Source of the DNA: Clostridiales bacterium 38-18
GTDB lineage: Bacteria; Bacillota; Clostridia; Peptostreptococcales; Acidaminobacteraceae
Reading direction: 5' to 3'
Assembly (NCBI GenBank): GCA_001897605.1
Contig: MKTL01000002.1
Location: forward strand, 100,856 to 164,855
DNA length: 64,000 nt
Shown here: positions 54,238 to 63,585 of the stretch, one piece after another
Position numbering within the stretch: the first letter of the stretch is position 1
How the letters are laid out: every line of letters begins with the position of its first letter
Position numbers and translations under genes: made by a program
The notes under the pieces: model-generated
The model's input: only the letters and a program-made list of their open reading frames with translations
Database searches by the model: none
What the model was told of the DNA's origin: nothing

Positions 54238-55197
54238 ATGAAAATAGTCGTATTAGATGGCAGAACATTGAACCCTGGTGATTTATCGTGGGAGCCTTTA
54301 AAGGCATTAGGTGAAGTTACAATTTATGAGCGAACTGAACGAGAGCAAGTGGTGGAAAGAAGTCTTGAAGCAGAGATTCTCTTTACAAATAAAACCTTAA
54401 TTCGCAAAGAAACCATCGATCAGCTTCCTAGCCTTAAATATATAGGGGTGTTGGCAACGGGCTTTAACATTGTCGACGTGGATTACGCAAAAGAGAAGGG
54501 GATTGTCGTTACAAATGTACCCTCCTATGGCACACAGGCGGTTGCGCAATTTGTTTTCGCCCATCTGCTTGAAATTTGTCATCATATACCCGATCATGTC
54601 GCTTCGGTTCGCGAAGGTAAGTGGAACCGACAGGCTGATTTTTGCTATTGGAATCAAAGATTGATTGAGCTTGCTGGGAAAACGTTGGGGATTATCGGCA
54701 CTGGTCGAATAGGTGTTGAAACCGCAAAAATTGCAAGGGCGTTTGGTATGCGCATTATCGCATATACCCCAAGACCTAAGCCAGAGCTTATAGGTGGTGA
54801 CTTTGATTATGTTTCATTTGACCAATTATTGGCATCTTCAGATGTGATCAGCTTACATTGCCCATTGACGGATGAGACGAGAAACATTTTAAATCATGAT
54901 GCCTTTTCAAAGATGAAAGAGGGTGTTATCATCATCAATACCTCTCGAGGCCCATTGATAGATGAGTCCGCGCTAGTGGCTGCTTTTAAAAGTGGCAAGG
55001 TTTATGCAGCTGGACTAGACGTAATGGCGGTAGAACCACCAAAAGAGAGAAGTCCACTTTATGATATCCCAAACTGTCATATTACACCTCACATTGCATG
55101 GGCACCTGTTGAAGCAAGAGGCAGATTACTCGGTATTGCAGTAGATAATTTGAAAGCCTTTCTAGAAGGAAATATCATCAATCAGGTTAATCCCTAG
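54238..55197 (+). CDS. D-2-hydroxyacid dehydrogenase (glycerate dehydrogenase-like)
   Basis: 319 residues. NAD-binding motif TLGIIGTGRIGVETAKIA (about 147-165), catalytic Arg in NTSRGPLIDESAL, Glu in DVMAVEPP and His in ITPHIAWAP. Length and the PRPKPE region fit glycerate dehydrogenase/hydroxypyruvate reductase; the exact hydroxyacid cannot be fixed. GGAAGGAG before the ATG. Separated from the murE cluster by a terminator and 50 bases from the ALDH gene, probably a two-gene unit. Confidence 0.88.
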   Translation: MKIVVLDGRTLNPGDLSWEPLKALGEVTIYERTEREQVVERSLEAEILFTNKTLIRKETIDQLPSLKYIGVLATGFNIVDVDYAKEKGIVVTNVPSYGTQAVAQFVFAHLLEICHHIPDHVASVREGKWNRQADFCYWNQRLIELAGKTLGIIGTGRIGVETAKIARAFGMRIIAYTPRPKPELIGGDFDYVSFDQLLASSDVISLHCPLTDETRNILNHDAFSKMKEGVIIINTSRGPLIDESALVAAFKSGKVYAAGLDVMAVEPPKERSPLYDIPNCHITPHIAWAPVEARGRLLGIAVDNLKAFLEGNIINQVNP

Positions 55198-55246
55198 AAA
55201 AATAGGGCATAAATGAGGTAATGGATTCAAATAAGGAGGTCATACA

Positions 55247-56608
55247 GTGGAACAAATACTATTAAAACAAAATGAATACTTCCGTAGTGGTGCGACGCGC
55301 CCTATCCCTTTTAGAATCAAGCAATTAGAAAAACTAAGAGAAGCTGTTCAGGTCTTCGAAAAAAAATTGACACAGGCATTATACATTGACCTCGGTAAAT
55401 CAGAGTTTGAGGCCTATTCAACAGAGATCGGCTATGTACTACACAGTATAGAACATACGGTGAAGCACTTGGAAAAGTGGAGTAAGGAGCCAAGCATTCG
55501 ACTACCCTTTTACCTACAGCCAGGATCAGGTGAGGTCAAATACGATCCGTATGGAGCTGTGTTAATTATCGCACCTTTCAATTATCCTTTTCAGTTATTA
55601 GTGGAACCTTTAATTGGTGCCCTTTCAGCTGGAAATACAGCTGTACTTAAGCCTTCTGATTATACGCCAAATGTTGAAAAAGTGGTTAAAGAAATGATTG
55701 AAGCGTATTTCGAGCCTGAATATGTTGCAGTGATTACCGGAGGAAGAGCTGTCAATGAAGCCTTGTTAAAATTGAGATTTGACTATATTTTCTTTACCGG
55801 AAGTCCCAATGTAGGCAAGGTGGTTATGAAGGCGGCTGCAGAGAATTTAATCCCTGTAACGCTTGAATTAGGTGGGAAAAGTCCTGCAATTGTTCATAAG
55901 GATGCAAACCTTAAGGTTGCAGCTCTTCGAATCGCATGGGGTAAGTTTTCAAATGCGGGACAAACCTGCATTGCACCTGATTATGTTTACGTTCATAAAG
56001 AGGTAAGTGAAGCCTTTAAGGCACACCTTTTGAATACCATTCTAGATTTTTATGGACCTTTACCGATACAAAGTCCCGATTATGGCAGGATTGTTAACGA
56101 AAAAGCCATGCACCGCTTAATTGATTTACTTGATCATGACAAAGTCATACATGGTGGTCAATACGATTTGACACAGAGATACTTTGCGCCAACGGTTATG
56201 ACTGAAGTTACTTGGTCAGATCAAGTGATGCAGGATGAAATTTTTGGACCGATATTGCCGATCCTGACCTATGATTCACTTGAAAATGTAATAGATACTG
56301 TTTCTCGAGGAGAAAAACCTCTAGCGTTGTATCTCTTTAGCGAGGATCAGTTGGTTCAAAACTACGTGGTTGACAATCTTAGATTTGGCGGTGGGTGTAT
56401 TAATGATACACTTCTTCACGTCGCAACGCCATTTTTACCTTTTGGAGGTGTAGGTCATTCTGGGATGGGCTCATATCATGGCAAGGATAGCTTTAGGACC
56501 TTTACTCATAAAAAGGCCATACTAAAAAGAAGTACTAAATTAAGCAATCATTTAACCTATCCGCCGTATAAAAATAAGGTTGGCCTGATAAAAAAAATAC
56601 TAAAATAA
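55247..56608 (+). CDS. Aldehyde dehydrogenase, class 3 type
   Basis: 453 residues, the shorter ALDH3 length. GTG start after AGGAGG. Motifs: IIAPFNYPFQLLVEPLIGAL, FTGSPNVGKVVMKAA, the Glu in TLELGGKSPAIVHKDAN and the nucleophile Cys in NAGQTCIAPDYV; near the end FLPFGGVGHSGMGSYHGKDS. Oxidises medium-chain or aromatic aldehydes with NAD(P)+. The basic, hydrophobic C-terminal end (KNKVGLIKKILK) may touch the membrane, as in some class 3 enzymes. Confidence 0.9.
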   Translation: MEQILLKQNEYFRSGATRPIPFRIKQLEKLREAVQVFEKKLTQALYIDLGKSEFEAYSTEIGYVLHSIEHTVKHLEKWSKEPSIRLPFYLQPGSGEVKYDPYGAVLIIAPFNYPFQLLVEPLIGALSAGNTAVLKPSDYTPNVEKVVKEMIEAYFEPEYVAVITGGRAVNEALLKLRFDYIFFTGSPNVGKVVMKAAAENLIPVTLELGGKSPAIVHKDANLKVAALRIAWGKFSNAGQTCIAPDYVYVHKEVSEAFKAHLLNTILDFYGPLPIQSPDYGRIVNEKAMHRLIDLLDHDKVIHGGQYDLTQRYFAPTVMTEVTWSDQVMQDEIFGPILPILTYDSLENVIDTVSRGEKPLALYLFSEDQLVQNYVVDNLRFGGGCINDTLLHVATPFLPFGGVGHSGMGSYHGKDSFRTFTHKKAILKRSTKLSNHLTYPPYKNKVGLIKKILK

Positions 56609-56669
56609 AAAAATTCTCAGACAAATGCCTTTCAGACTTTATTTTCTGTGAGAAGGCGACTATAAAAAG

Positions 56670-56708
56670 AAACTGCTTCTCGTCAAAAAGACGGGAAGCA
56701 GTTTTTCA
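56670..56708. terminator. Terminator between ALDH and ohrR
   Basis: AAACTGCTTCTCGTC-AAAAA-GACGGGAAGCAGTTT followed by TT. The A/T flanks let it serve both convergent genes. Confidence 0.85.
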
Positions 56709-56728
56709 GTTTGATAATTAAGTTAATC

Positions 56729-57172
56729 CTATTTAACCTCAGTTTGAATACCCTGATCCAGTAGCTTATTGAGAATTCTGTAGAGAACCTGTGCATCATC
56801 CGCTTCAATTTTTAAGCATTTGATCAACTGTTCAGGGACTTTAATGGCACTTTCTCTAAGCTGCCATCCAGCTTCTGTCAAAGTGATAAAAACATTCCGC
56901 TCGTTGTCCTTTGATCTCGTACGCTTAACGAGGCCTTGAGCCTCAAGCTTTTTAAGCAGCGGAGTCAATGTACCAGAATCTAAGAAAAGACGCTCTCCAA
57001 GTGATTTAACATTGATACCATCAGTTTCCCACAACGCCATCATGGTTATGTATTGCGTGTAGGTTAGTCCAAGTGGGTCCAAAAAAGGTTTATATAGTCG
57101 AGTGACTTCTTTTGAAACCGCGTAAAGCGGAAAACACAATTGATTTTTAAGTTTTAAAGCATCATAGTTCAT
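56729..57172 (-). CDS. ohrR: OhrR-type MarR repressor (peroxide sensor)
   Basis: 147 residues. The start NYDALKLKNQLCFPLYAVSK has the peroxide-reactive Cys (Cys13) and YKPFLDPLGLTYTQYITMMA contains the Tyr pair that contacts it in OhrR. Winged helix with SGTLTPLLKKLEAQGLVKR and RSKDNERNVFITLT. It represses until organic hydroperoxides oxidise the Cys. No ohr gene adjoins; the nearest neighbours are ALDH (convergent) and a response regulator. Two palindromes at its promoter point to autoregulation. Confidence 0.87.
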   Translation of the reverse strand: MNYDALKLKNQLCFPLYAVSKEVTRLYKPFLDPLGLTYTQYITMMALWETDGINVKSLGERLFLDSGTLTPLLKKLEAQGLVKRTRSKDNERNVFITLTEAGWQLRESAIKVPEQLIKCLKIEADDAQVLYRILNKLLDQGIQTEVK

Positions 57173-57183
57173 CGCGTACTCCT

Positions 57184-57205
57184 TTGACCTAATTTATTAG
57201 GTCAA
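57184..57205. promoter_or_regulatory. Perfect palindrome ahead of ohrR
   Basis: TTGACCTAAT-TT-ATTAGGTCAA, ten-base arms, located between the ohrR -10 box and its ribosome site. Confidence 0.65.
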
Positions 57206-57206
57206 T

Positions 57207-57238
57207 TTAATTGTACGCAATTAATATGAAGCTGTCAA
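57207..57238 (-). promoter_or_regulatory. ohrR promoter with overlapping OhrR-like operator
   Basis: Minus strand: TTGACA (57233-57238), 17-base spacer, TACAAT (57210-57215). The repeat TTAATTG-CGTA-CAATTAA (57207-57224) covers the -10 and resembles the TACAATT-type OhrR boxes of Bacillus. Confidence 0.7.
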
Positions 57239-57931
57239 CTAAATGATTTTATAGCCAACACCCCAAACCGTTTCGATCAGAGGTGTATTTGGTGAATGGA
57301 CTTCAATTTTTTCGCGGATACGTTTGACGTGAACCGTTACTGTAAAAGCATCACCAAGTGAATCGAACTTCCATACGCGTTCATAGATTTCTTCCTTCGA
57401 AAAGACGCGGCCACGGTTCTTGGCTAGTAGGAGAATGATTTCAAATTCCTTAGGTGTCAATTCTAAAGGGTCACCACCTACTGAAAAGGTTTTGGTCATT
57501 TCATTAATCGTGAACTCTCTAATAACGATATTAGCGTCATCAAATGTGGTTGAACCGGCACTCTTCATTTTACCATAGCGTCTAAGCTGCGCTTTCACTC
57601 TGGCAATTAGCTCATTGGTGCTAAAGGGTTTTGTCATATAATCGTCTGCCCCAACGCCTAATCCTAATACGATGTCCATATCTTGATTTTTAGCAGATAC
57701 AATGATAATTGGCATATCCTTTAATGATTGGATACGCTTGCAAATTTCAATACCATCACCACTTGGAAGCATGAGATCGAGTATGACCAACGAAACGCCT
57801 TCAAGTAAGGGAATGATTTTTGTAATGTCTCCAGTGGATTCGATGACGACTTCATAACCGTTGATTTCAAGGTAATCACGTTGAAGCCTAGCGATGCTTT
57901 TATCGTCTTCTATTACCAGTATTTTTTCCAT
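57239..57931 (-). CDS. OmpR-family response regulator
   Basis: 230 residues. Receiver domain (about 1-120) with acidic pair EDD (9-10), phospho-acceptor Asp52 in VILDLMLPSGDG and Lys in MTKPFSTNELIARVKAQL; winged-helix output (about 130-230) with LTPKEFEIILLLAKNRGRVF and TVHVKRIREKIE...ETVWGVGY. It follows the histidine kinase gene by 45 bases and forms a pair with it. The usual order here is reversed: kinase first. Confidence 0.92.
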   Translation of the reverse strand: MEKILVIEDDKSIARLQRDYLEINGYEVVIESTGDITKIIPLLEGVSLVILDLMLPSGDGIEICKRIQSLKDMPIIIVSAKNQDMDIVLGLGVGADDYMTKPFSTNELIARVKAQLRRYGKMKSAGSTTFDDANIVIREFTINEMTKTFSVGGDPLELTPKEFEIILLLAKNRGRVFSKEEIYERVWKFDSLGDAFTVTVHVKRIREKIEVHSPNTPLIETVWGVGYKII

Positions 57932-57976
57932 ATTTGCCTCTTTCTAAGTTTAATTCGACGAGTTGCCGAATTTATA

Positions 57977-59410
57977 TTATTTATTCTCATGAGCCTTTAA
58001 GCGTATTGATAACGTCAATCCATTTGAGTCATTACCGAAGGCATTTATTTTGCCGCCGTGTGCTACAATAATCTCGCGACAGATACTTAAACCAATCCCG
58101 CTGCCCATAATATCTAGGTTTCTAGATTTATCACTTCTGAAAAAGCGGTCAAATATTTTTGATAAATCTTCTTCCTTTACACCAATGCCATTATCAGAAA
58201 CGTTGATAAAGACGCCATCGTCGTCCTGATTGGCTAGGATTACCACCTCAAGAGGTTGATCGCTCCTGTACTTTATTGAGTTTTCAATGATGTTGATAAA
58301 GACACGCATGAGCTTTTCAGGATCAACCTCAATTTGGGTATCCTTAATAATAAAATGAAGCGATAGCTTGCCGCCAATTTTAGTAACATCACTTTCTAGT
58401 TCATCGACACAGTCCATTAGGAAGTCCTTCAGATTTACCACTTGTTTATTGAGCTTTATGGTGTTTGTATCATATCTTGTGATGTCGAGTAGGTCATTGA
58501 GCAAACTTTCGATCATGTAGGTTTTAGATTCGATGGTTTCGAGGTATTCTCGTTGTGTTTCTTCGGTCCGAGCGACACCGTCCTTTAAGCCCTGAACGTA
58601 TCCTCTGATGGAGGTTATAGGCGTTCTCAAATCATGTGAAATGTTTGCGATGAGCTCCTTTTTTTCAATTTCTAGACGATGCTGTTTCTCTACAGAAAGC
58701 TCTAGCGATTCTCGCATGCTTTCCACACTTTTAGCAAGATCAAAGAAATCATCCTCGTCCTCATAGGAGAGTCTTGCACTAAGGTTACCTCTTCTAATTT
58801 CATTGGTCGTATAGGTCAAACGCTTAATTGCGCGTTTGATTGGATTCGAAATCCAGGAGAGCAAGATTGCAAGTAATAAGAGATTAAATGCGCCATATAG
58901 AATAAAGAATACTTTTTCAAATACCTTATAGGCAAGCTCAAGTCTTGAACTATCAATTATTAGCTTTATATCAATCGTACCTGAGGTCAAGGTTTCGTAA
59001 TGCTGGTGCATCAAAGAATATTTTACCATGGGTTGATCTGATGATAAACGTTTAAAGAGCTGACGTTCAATCCAATTCAGATGATTAATTTCATCACTAT
59101 ATGTGGTAAAGGTTAAAATATTGTTATCATAAACTTCTACACTGAGAAAGGCAGTGTTAAAATTTTCGTAGGCATATTGCTTAAAGTCGTCCGTCAAAAA
59201 GTAGTCTGGTGAGTTAGAATAAGGTGTTACATAGGTTTCAAACTCAGAGGATATCTCAGAAAAGTTGTTAAAGATATCGTAATAGGTATCAAAAAAATGC
59301 ACGAAATCTAAATTTTCACTAAAGAAATTATTGGTGATAAATAGAGTGAAAATAGCAGGCAATAATACCAATAATATTAAAGATATGATAAATTTGGTTC
59401 TAATTTTCAT
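57977..59410 (-). CDS. Sensor histidine kinase
   Basis: 477 residues. Span about 8-27, extracytoplasmic sensor (about 28-165), span about 168-192, HAMP (about 195-245: SNPIKRAIKRLTYTTNEIRR), HisKA with the phospho-His in ANISHDLRTPITSIRGY (near residue 262) and HATPase_c with NSIKYRSD, DNGIGVKEEDL and GSGIGLSICREI. Partner of the response regulator downstream. Signal unknown; the NAGPA-domain gene divergently upstream is a possible target. The 170-base divergent gap holds promoters for both but no clear operator. Confidence 0.9.
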   Translation of the reverse strand: MKIRTKFIISLILLVLLPAIFTLFITNNFFSENLDFVHFFDTYYDIFNNFSEISSEFETYVTPYSNSPDYFLTDDFKQYAYENFNTAFLSVEVYDNNILTFTTYSDEINHLNWIERQLFKRLSSDQPMVKYSLMHQHYETLTSGTIDIKLIIDSSRLELAYKVFEKVFFILYGAFNLLLLAILLSWISNPIKRAIKRLTYTTNEIRRGNLSARLSYEDEDDFFDLAKSVESMRESLELSVEKQHRLEIEKKELIANISHDLRTPITSIRGYVQGLKDGVARTEETQREYLETIESKTYMIESLLNDLLDITRYDTNTIKLNKQVVNLKDFLMDCVDELESDVTKIGGKLSLHFIIKDTQIEVDPEKLMRVFINIIENSIKYRSDQPLEVVILANQDDDGVFINVSDNGIGVKEEDLSKIFDRFFRSDKSRNLDIMGSGIGLSICREIIVAHGGKINAFGNDSNGLTLSIRLKAHENK

Positions 59411-59619
59411 GATATACCCCTTTAAATGATCTTCGTGCTAACTTTATTATAGCGTATTTCATATTAAAGTGCGAAATAACGATTTTATAAAGAAATATGA
59501 CAATAACTTACTAAATTTGTCATCTGATTTTAATTCAATTAACATGTGGGTGCAATATGTTTCTAGTATAATGATAGCAATTGCGACCTATCAGTTTTTA
59601 CAGACAAAAGGAGAATTTC

Positions 59620-62307
59620 ATGAAGAAAAAAATTAAGGTAACTGCCGCGATTGCTTTGCTTTCATTTGCGATGGGTGTGGTGAGCTTACCGAGCATGGCA
59701 TATAACAAAATATTGGAAAAGACAACAGGTGAGACTGCGTACGCAGATGGCATGACGCATGAAAATCTCAAGATATATACAGATGAAGGTTGGATTAATA
59801 TGAATATCCTTCGTATTGATCTTGAAAAAAATGTCGACATGACAGTTGTTACGGATACTTATTTCTCTTCAAGAGATACTTTGACCAACCTGGTTAAAAA
59901 GAACAATGATGATAAAACAATTGTTGCAGCGATTAATAGTGATTTTTTTGATACGAGCAATAACACAACCATGGGAACCTTGGTTAGAGATGGTGAAATA
60001 TTAAGTACAAGCATTGGTTACCCTGATTTTGCATCGTTTAACATTTCGGGAACCGGTATTCCCTATGTCGCTTATATCAACACGCCTAAAAATATCGTGA
60101 GCAATAGTACGTATTCTAAAACGCTAAGTTATATCAATAAGCCTTATCTTGCGTACAACAGAACGATTATGTTTGACAGTACCTTTGCAGCAAAATCATA
60201 TGGTAAGACACTTGGTGCGGATATATTAGAAATCCTTGTACAGGATGGCGTTATTAAAGAAATTAGAAGATCAGGTGAGCCATTTGCAATTCCTACAAAT
60301 GGATTTGTACTCGCATCTGTTGGAACTGACATTGCTGAAATGAGTAGTAAGTTTAAAGTAGGCGATGCGATAACCGTTAAATATGATGTCAATTTTAGAT
60401 ATTTGGATCTAAGCGTTGGCGGTGGTACGCAGCTTGTTAAGGATGGGAAGGTTTTAGATCCATTTACTCAAAATATTACAGGTGTACATCCACGAACAGG
60501 ACTTGGAATCACCAAAGATCGCAAGCATATCATATTGGTTACTGTAGATGGTAGAACGTCTTCCTATCGTGGTGTAACGCAAACAGAACTTGCAAAGCTC
60601 TTGATTCAGTTAGGCGCATATGAAGCGATAAACTTAGACGGTGGTGGCTCAACTCAAATGGTCACGACATCTCCCTTTACTGGCACGATTGGGACTGTAA
60701 ACTATCCGTCAGATCAGGTTGAAAGAAAAATGTATACTGGCTTAGCGATACGTAAGATACTTGTAGACAATCCAGTGCTTAGACAAATCCAGATCGGGCT
60801 TAAGTCGAGTGCAATGCTTTTAAACGAGAAGATGGCAATTAGTCTGCTTGCAAGTGATTCGAATTATAATCCAATGACGGTTGACACAGACAAGATTAAA
60901 TGGTCAGTAACCGGTGTCACTGGAACCTTTGAAAAAGGGTTTTTCACACCGACAGCTCTTGGAAAGGGAACAATTGTTGCAAGCTACGGTGATCAGATTG
61001 CTGAATATCCAATCGAAGTTAAAAAAAATGCGGTTAAACTGATTATTTCTTCGTCTGTTATCAAACCAGAGGCAGGTCAAGAAAAGCAGCTGTACTTCTC
61101 AGTAATTACAGACGAGGGCCAGCAAATTACAATTTCTTCAAAATCAATTAAGGCGACATTGGATGCATCAGTTGGTAGTTTTAGTTCTGATACAGGTATT
61201 TTTAAGGCACCTCAAACGGTTAAGGAGGGCTATATAACTTTTGAATACGACGGACTTAAAGCGTTTGTTGCTGTTGGTGCAGGTGTTGAAAAGCTTCTAT
61301 ATGCAGATTTCGAGAGTGCAACAGGGACCTTTAGCGGCTACCCATTGACGGTTACAGGCATCTATCAGGAAACCTCCGCAAATTCGAAATTTGGAAAATC
61401 TGGTTTATTGACCTATGATTTTACAAAGTCAACGGACACTAGGGCAGCCTATTTAATATTAAACAAACCAATTGCATTTGCTAAGGATGCACAAGGCTTC
61501 GGTCTTTGGGTGCTAGGTGATGAGGCCAATAGTCATTGGTTAAGAGCAAAAGTAGTTGATGCAAACGGTGTTTCAAGTAATCTTACCTTGGCAAGTAAGG
61601 TTGACTGGAAGGGCTGGAAGTATATTTCTATCGCTTTTCCTAAGGAGCTCGTTGGTCCTATTACTCTAGAGCGTCTCTATTTAGTTGAGACGGATGCTAC
61701 AAAGCAAGATGCTGGATACATTCAGTTTGATAACATCGAGGCTTACCAAAGTAAAGCGCTTAGTGTTTCTGTACCAGCGGATGTAACCCGAGTTAAAGTA
61801 GCCTCTGATTATAAGCTCACAAGTGGCGCGACATCAATTACGCAATTCCTAGTTAAGGCAAAAGGAAGCAAAACGGTTGATGCCTTGATTAAAAACAGTG
61901 GGAATTCATTTGTGTCACCATCAAATAGCTTTGGTATTAAAGATATGAATGGTTTTACCCTAGTAACGATGGTGAACAATAATAATAGTATTCGTAAAAG
62001 CGATTACACACAGTGGTCAAAGCTCAGTACATTTGTTAACGGAAGCGTAAAAAAACCCGTGGTAATCTTAATGAATGATGTCTATTCGTTTACAGATTCA
62101 CTTGAACAAGACCTCTTCTTTGAACAAGTCAAAGCACTTACAGATCGAGGAATTGATGTAGCTGTGTTGTTTACAACTTCAAATGCAACCTATAACTTTA
62201 CTAGAGTAAGTGGTGCAACGGTTATTAAGATTCCATCAAGCGATACGAGCTTGACCTATCTTAAAATAGGTGTCTCAGCTGGAAAGCTAAGCTTTGAAAC
62301 CAAATAG
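59620..62307 (+). CDS. Exported phosphodiester glycosidase (NAGPA) family protein
   Basis: About 895 residues, signal peptide (about 1-27, ending SMAYN). The NAGPA domain (about 95-385) has AAINSDFFDTSNNTTMGTLV, DLSVGGGTQLV, HPRTGLGITKDRKHIILVTV-DGR and EAINLDGGGSTQMV, the family's core motifs. Then a Big-2-like region (about 385-480), two further beta domains including a carbohydrate-binding-like one (about 560-690), and a C-terminal alpha/beta part (about 730-895). NAGPA relatives act on phosphodiester-linked sugars, in wall polymers or exopolysaccharide. Start 59620 has AAAGGAG; an upstream in-frame TTG at 59581 does not. Confidence 0.87.
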   Translation: MKKKIKVTAAIALLSFAMGVVSLPSMAYNKILEKTTGETAYADGMTHENLKIYTDEGWINMNILRIDLEKNVDMTVVTDTYFSSRDTLTNLVKKNNDDKTIVAAINSDFFDTSNNTTMGTLVRDGEILSTSIGYPDFASFNISGTGIPYVAYINTPKNIVSNSTYSKTLSYINKPYLAYNRTIMFDSTFAAKSYGKTLGADILEILVQDGVIKEIRRSGEPFAIPTNGFVLASVGTDIAEMSSKFKVGDAITVKYDVNFRYLDLSVGGGTQLVKDGKVLDPFTQNITGVHPRTGLGITKDRKHIILVTVDGRTSSYRGVTQTELAKLLIQLGAYEAINLDGGGSTQMVTTSPFTGTIGTVNYPSDQVERKMYTGLAIRKILVDNPVLRQIQIGLKSSAMLLNEKMAISLLASDSNYNPMTVDTDKIKWSVTGVTGTFEKGFFTPTALGKGTIVASYGDQIAEYPIEVKKNAVKLIISSSVIKPEAGQEKQLYFSVITDEGQQITISSKSIKATLDASVGSFSSDTGIFKAPQTVKEGYITFEYDGLKAFVAVGAGVEKLLYADFESATGTFSGYPLTVTGIYQETSANSKFGKSGLLTYDFTKSTDTRAAYLILNKPIAFAKDAQGFGLWVLGDEANSHWLRAKVVDANGVSSNLTLASKVDWKGWKYISIAFPKELVGPITLERLYLVETDATKQDAGYIQFDNIEAYQSKALSVSVPADVTRVKVASDYKLTSGATSITQFLVKAKGSKTVDALIKNSGNSFVSPSNSFGIKDMNGFTLVTMVNNNNSIRKSDYTQWSKLSTFVNGSVKKPVVILMNDVYSFTDSLEQDLFFEQVKALTDRGIDVAVLFTTSNATYNFTRVSGATVIKIPSSDTSLTYLKIGVSAGKLSFETK

Positions 62308-62335
62308 TTATCTTATTTAATAAAACAAAAGTCAT

Positions 62336-62381
62336 AGCCTGTGGTTATTGTCCTCATGACAGTTACCGCAGGTTTTTTTTA
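62336..62381 (+). terminator. Terminator of the NAGPA gene
   Basis: AGCCTGTGGTTATTGTC-CTCAT-GACAGTTACCGCAGGT with a few mismatches, then eight T. Confidence 0.85.
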
Positions 62382-62541
62382 TCTAAATTTTACCTGATAA
62401 GCCTTCTGGTTTTGTATTTAGTATAAAAGTAAGGATTTGATTAGAAAGCTGTTAGAAAATATTAAATCAATACTAAACTCACTCATGTAGAAGCAAAATA
62501 GGAGTTGATTTATAGTAAGTATAGAAAGACGAGGTGAGAAG

Positions 62542-63585
62542 ATGCTCAGTTTTAAGCCTAGACAAATAAGCGAAAATGAAATTGTTGAAAAAATCAAAGC
62601 GGCGCTTGACGCATGCGACTCAAGTGAACTTAAAACCAAGAAGTTCGTTGGTCTCCTCAACGACTTTATCCCATATGAAAATGGATTAAAAATGCGATTG
62701 GAGCTACTTGCGAAGGCAGGCTATATTGATCAAATTGATAAACTCAAAAGAGATCAAGGCAATGATCCCAAAATTGAAAAAATGGCGCAAGCATTTTCTA
62801 AAGAGTATGGATTTGTTTTAGAAGAAAGTTTAAATACCATAAGGTTGATTATGAAGGCAAAAGCTTTTAGTAAGGTGACACGTCAAAACACACCCGCTCT
62901 AAAAATTGTATCTGCAGTACAGACTCAGGGCAATTTTTCTAAGAAGCACCTTCAGTCCGAGCCATCAACTAATTTAAACACAGAACAGCCAGAAGGTAAA
63001 ATCCAGCTCAATCAAAGTACACCGCTAAATTTAGAGGTTAAGCCCGCAGATAAAGCCGTTCCTGGACAGAGAATAAGCCGTAAAAAATGGGTTAGAAATA
63101 AACGCAATTTGATTTCATATCTCTTTTTATTAATGGCGATACCAATTGGCTATTATACACTTTTGTCAAATCATGGTGCGGTTGTGGGAACGATAGCAAT
63201 TTTAGATCAGTTTTTTAGTTGGCCAATCGCATTTGAACCAAATGTCATTTCCCTATTGATTATAAGTGGTGTAATGACACTAGCGCCTTTTGTAGTTAAT
63301 AAGGTTAAAAAGTTAAACATACTTGGATTTTATCCTCTAGTGCTTTTGGGTATAGAGGTGATTTTAACGGCGCTTTCTTCGAAGCTTCCAGCCTATTTTA
63401 CAGTGGTTCAGTTTGGCATTGGTGTTTGCCTATTTCTATCTTTTTTGATTCTAGGCTTTTACGCAATGCATTTACCCAAGGGGGCTAAGGAATATACCGC
63501 ATATCGATCACTGCTTCCATATTACCTAATGACAGGGCTTTGGTTAGGTGCGCAATATCTTATCTTATCAAAGGTGGTCTTATGA
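62542..63585 (+). CDS. Membrane protein coupled to a Ser/Thr kinase
   Basis: 347 residues. N-terminal helical domain (about 1-115) with KKFVGLLNDFIPYENGLKMR and KMAQAFSKEYGFVLEESLNT, a pattern I associate with small domains near bacterial stress-type kinases; then a linker rich in Gln, Ser and Lys (about 118-185), and a C-terminal block of four or five membrane spans (about 190-345). No family name can be given. It overlaps the following kinase gene by 4 bases (ATGA), so the two products are likely partners. Confidence 0.65.
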   Translation: MLSFKPRQISENEIVEKIKAALDACDSSELKTKKFVGLLNDFIPYENGLKMRLELLAKAGYIDQIDKLKRDQGNDPKIEKMAQAFSKEYGFVLEESLNTIRLIMKAKAFSKVTRQNTPALKIVSAVQTQGNFSKKHLQSEPSTNLNTEQPEGKIQLNQSTPLNLEVKPADKAVPGQRISRKKWVRNKRNLISYLFLLMAIPIGYYTLLSNHGAVVGTIAILDQFFSWPIAFEPNVISLLIISGVMTLAPFVVNKVKKLNILGFYPLVLLGIEVILTALSSKLPAYFTVVQFGIGVCLFLSFLILGFYAMHLPKGAKEYTAYRSLLPYYLMTGLWLGAQYLILSKVVL

